DNA of 60,513 bases from an uncultured Spirochaetales bacterium (GTDB taxonomy: Bacteria > Spirochaetota > Spirochaetia > Sphaerochaetales > Sphaerochaetaceae): contig CAKQTE010000048.1 in the NCBI GenBank assembly GCA_934276485.1, positions 1-60,513 on the forward strand. Reading direction: 5' to 3'. The translations under genes and the position numbers were made by a program. The stretch's first letter is position 1; every line of letters begins with the position of its first letter. Shown piece after piece: positions 60,477-60,513 of the stretch. The notes beneath the pieces are model-generated. The model saw only the letters and a program-made list of their open reading frames with translations. It was not told where the DNA came from and made no database searches.

Positions 60477-60513
60477 AGCCAATATCGAAAATATGATTAA
60501 TTTGTGTATTTAA

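Overview
The window looks like a chromosomal piece of a low-GC, probably host- or gut-associated spirochaete (Treponema/Sphaerochaeta-like). Signs are a PUR-domain DNA-binding protein of the BpuR type next to rnhB and smc, periplasmic binding proteins with signal peptides ending FANGEKEA or FAQGAQEA, many SC-lipobox lipoproteins, a sigma-70 with a long acidic linker, and tRNA genes that do not encode CCA. The genus assignment is inference; no rRNA gene is present.

Positions 135-20000 form a glycosaminoglycan-use island. A leftward seven-gene operon (11382 to 135) encodes three heparinase II/III-type lyases, two GH88 unsaturated glucuronyl hydrolases and two Cys-type sulfatases, all without signal peptides. 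A rightward set (11610 to 20000) encodes a large solute-binding protein, two LplB/YtcP-type permeases, an N-acylglucosamine 2-epimerase, a membrane-anchored AraC-type regulator and a third sulfatase. The simplest reading is import of sulfated oligosaccharides followed by cytoplasmic lyase cleavage, desulfation, hydrolysis and epimerisation. No transporter ATPase, sulfatase-maturing enzyme or secreted lyase is present here.

Positions 20100-28000 hold mazG, a lipoprotein, RNase P RNA, a coiled-coil zinc-ribbon protein, rpoD, dnaG, a CxxCxxCC protein and tRNA-Tyr. Positions 28055-33096 hold coaD, a small zinc-motif protein and a Fbp/Afu-type ABC importer. Positions 33489-36951 are the ffh-rpsP-khpA-rimM-trmD-rplS operon. 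Then come a GNAT protein, smc (with no recognisable canonical hinge), rnhB, bpuR, tRNA-Gly, a tandem M29 aminopeptidase pair whose first copy lacks the metal ligands, coaX, an ABC-F protein, tRNA-Glu and tRNA-Gln, tsaD, tRNA-Thr and a FemAB-type transferase.

Positions 49399-56440 encode a leftward operon of large fibronectin-III lipoproteins with small partners. The window ends with a DUF368 lipid-carrier transporter, ppdK and a possible small RNA. No insertion sequence, prophage, CRISPR array or rRNA operon was seen. Positions 1-134 hold nothing I can support beyond AT-rich sequence downstream of the first sulfatase gene.
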